Assembly: GCA_024643705.1 (NCBI GenBank)
Contig: JAHEML010000134.1
Coordinates: 1 to 7,972, forward strand
Direction: 5' to 3'
Origin: Caldilineaceae bacterium
GTDB lineage: Bacteria; Chloroflexota; Anaerolineae; Caldilineales; Caldilineaceae
DNA: 7,972 nt
Shown here: piece after piece, positions 7,087 through 7,972 of the stretch
Position numbering within the stretch: position 1 is the stretch's first letter
How the letters are laid out: every line of letters starts with the position of its first letter
Program-made: the position numbers and the translations under genes
Notes under the pieces: generated by a model
Database searches by the model: none
What the model was told of the DNA's origin: nothing
Seen by the model: only the letters and a program-made list of their open reading frames with translations

Positions 7087-7100
7087 TGGAAGCGGTTCCA
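7087..7100. promoter_or_regulatory. Probable LacI-family operator
   Basis: TGGAAGCGGTTCCA is an inverted repeat with a central CG and one mismatched pair (7092/7095). It fits the pattern AANCGNTT flanked by symmetric bases that is typical of LacI/CcpA-type regulators. It lies about 150 bases before the second binding-protein gene. The shape suggests control by a sugar-responsive repressor, but no regulator gene is in the window. Confidence 0.55.
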
Positions 7101-7125
7101 TCCTACCTTAATGCGGTCAGAAATT

Positions 7126-7153
7126 TTGATAGATTTACACAATAGAGTAGGAT
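7126..7153 (+). promoter_or_regulatory. Possible sigma-70-like promoter for the second binding protein
   Basis: TTGATA (7126-7131, five of six consensus bases) and TAGGAT (7148-7153, four of six) are separated by 16 bases. The position, about 95 bases before the start codon, and the AT-rich surroundings suit a promoter. It is a match by eye only. The operator would then lie upstream of the -35 box rather than over the promoter. Confidence 0.4.
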
Positions 7154-7236
7154 AACAAGTATCTTGTTTGCAGAGCAGCCAGCCCCACGGTTGCCGCGCA
7201 CACAAATTTCCGCAACACTCGTAGTTTTTGTTCACC

Positions 7237-7243
7237 AAAGGAG
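7237..7243 (+). promoter_or_regulatory. Ribosome binding site of the second binding protein
   Basis: AAAGGAG ends 6 bases before the ATG at 7250, the same spacing as for the first binding protein. Together with the signal peptide it fixes the start of the gene. Confidence 0.85.
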
Positions 7244-7249
7244 ACAAAT

Positions 7250-7972
7250 ATGCACTATACCAAGAAGTGGCTGACATTGGTCGGCGTCTTGACGGTGCTG
7301 GCCTTCGTGCTGGCAGCCTGTCCGGCCCAACCAGCGGGCCAGACCCAGACAATCGAAGTGACCCGCGAGGTCGAAAAGATTGTCGAGAAGGAAGTTGAAG
7401 TACCGGTTGAGGTCGAGAAAGAAGTCATCAAGGAAGTCCAGGTCGCGGCCGAAGACTACACCACCCCCCACCCAATCCTGAGCGATATTGTTGTGCGCCA
7501 TGCGATTGCCCAATGTGTCAATCGGGATGAGTTGATCGCCTCTGTCTACCCCTATGTGGCAGACGATGTGAAGCCCACCTTGCGCATGGACACCTTCCTG
7601 CCCAAGAGCCACTGGGCCTATAGCGGCGGCTACACAGATTATGCCTATGATCCTGAAGCGGCCGGCGCTGCTCTGGAAGCTGCAGGCTGGGTCGACGCCG
7701 ATGGTGATGGTGTACGCGAGAAGGATGGCAACCGCCTTTCCCTCAAGTTCACCACCACAACCGCACAGTTCCGCCAGACATGGGCCGCTGTAGCCGAGCA
7801 AAACCTGCTGGGTTGTGGCATCGAAATCATTCGCCTGCACACCCCTGCCTCCTGGTGGTTCGGTGACAGCACCGGTCTGCAACGCCGCGACTTCGAGTTG
7901 GGCGCCTTCGCTTGGGTCGGTCAGACCAATCCCGGCGGTCGCACCCTGTATGCCTGTAACCAGATTCCTCTG
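7250..7972 (+). CDS. Family 5 solute-binding lipoprotein lacking the N-terminal lobe (3' end outside window)
   Basis: The frame is open from 7250 to the right edge (241 codons). MHYTKKW and a hydrophobic core lead to lipobox LAAC with Cys24, and CPAQP is shared with the first binding protein. A charged tether follows (about 34-66), made of repeated Val-Glu/Glu-Lys units. The next part, HPILSDIVVRHAIAQCVNRDELI (74-96), matches a segment found at about residues 440-461 of the first binding protein. Next come YDPEAAGAALEAAGW (133-147) and DADGDGVREKDG (149-160), all typical of the C-terminal half of family 5. The N-terminal lobe, with landmarks such as DPNLA and GTGPY, is absent between tether and fold. 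This may be a genuine short subfamily, an in-frame deletion or an assembly fault. No permease or ATPase for it is visible, though they may follow to the right. If it is a working binding protein, the ligand site must be built differently or with a partner. Confidence 0.92.
   Translation, partial: MHYTKKWLTLVGVLTVLAFVLAACPAQPAGQTQTIEVTREVEKIVEKEVEVPVEVEKEVIKEVQVAAEDYTTPHPILSDIVVRHAIAQCVNRDELIASVYPYVADDVKPTLRMDTFLPKSHWAYSGGYTDYAYDPEAAGAALEAAGWVDADGDGVREKDGNRLSLKFTTTTAQFRQTWAAVAEQNLLGCGIEIIRLHTPASWWFGDSTGLQRRDFELGAFAWVGQTNPGGRTLYACNQIPL

Noticed and set aside
7232..7882. Open frame of 216 codons on the minus strand
   Set aside because: It lies opposite the second binding-protein gene, which has a ribosome binding site, lipobox and family motifs; the minus frame has none.

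Overview
The window looks like chromosomal DNA from a member of the Chloroflexota, probably an Anaerolineae or Caldilineae relative. The main reason is the style of the two substrate-binding lipoproteins. Both have the lipobox LAAC followed by PAQP, then a tether rich in Val, Glu, Thr and Lys, as is common in that phylum (from memory, not from a search). Composition is moderately GC-rich and even across the window, and I see no insertion sequence, phage gene, CRISPR array, tRNA or rRNA.

All seven supported genes lie on the + strand. Positions 1-5047 hold most of a peptide/nickel-type (Dpp/Opp) ABC importer: the C-terminal part of an ATPase (1-581), a complete family 5 substrate-binding lipoprotein (647-2677), and two permeases (2852-3916 and 3998-5047). 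The importer would capture a solute outside the membrane with the lipoprotein, pass it through the permease pair, and be driven by ATPases, of which one is cut by the left edge and a partner probably lies further left. Strong hairpins lie on both sides of the binding-protein gene: a UUCG-capped terminator at 589-625 and a perfect 40-bp palindrome at 2694-2733. A third nested hairpin (5087-5150) closes the cluster.

Positions 5185-7036 hold a two-gene unit unrelated to transport. The first gene encodes an unrecognised protein with five membrane helices and a six-cysteine extracytoplasmic domain. The second, which overlaps it, encodes a membrane-anchored c-type cytochrome with one standard CxxCH haem site and a possible second site of the rarer CX4CH form. 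The overlap suggests that the products work together in redox chemistry at the outer face of the membrane, but the function is unknown.

Positions 7037-7249 are a regulatory region with a near-perfect LacI-family type operator and a possible sigma-70-like promoter. They precede a second substrate-binding lipoprotein (7250 to the right edge) that may begin another importer operon. As encoded, this protein goes from its tether straight into the C-terminal half of the family 5 fold and lacks about 365 residues of the N-terminal lobe present in the first binding protein. The points most worth a second look are this missing lobe, the operator, and the cytochrome/membrane-protein pair. None amounts to clear evidence of a wholly new system.
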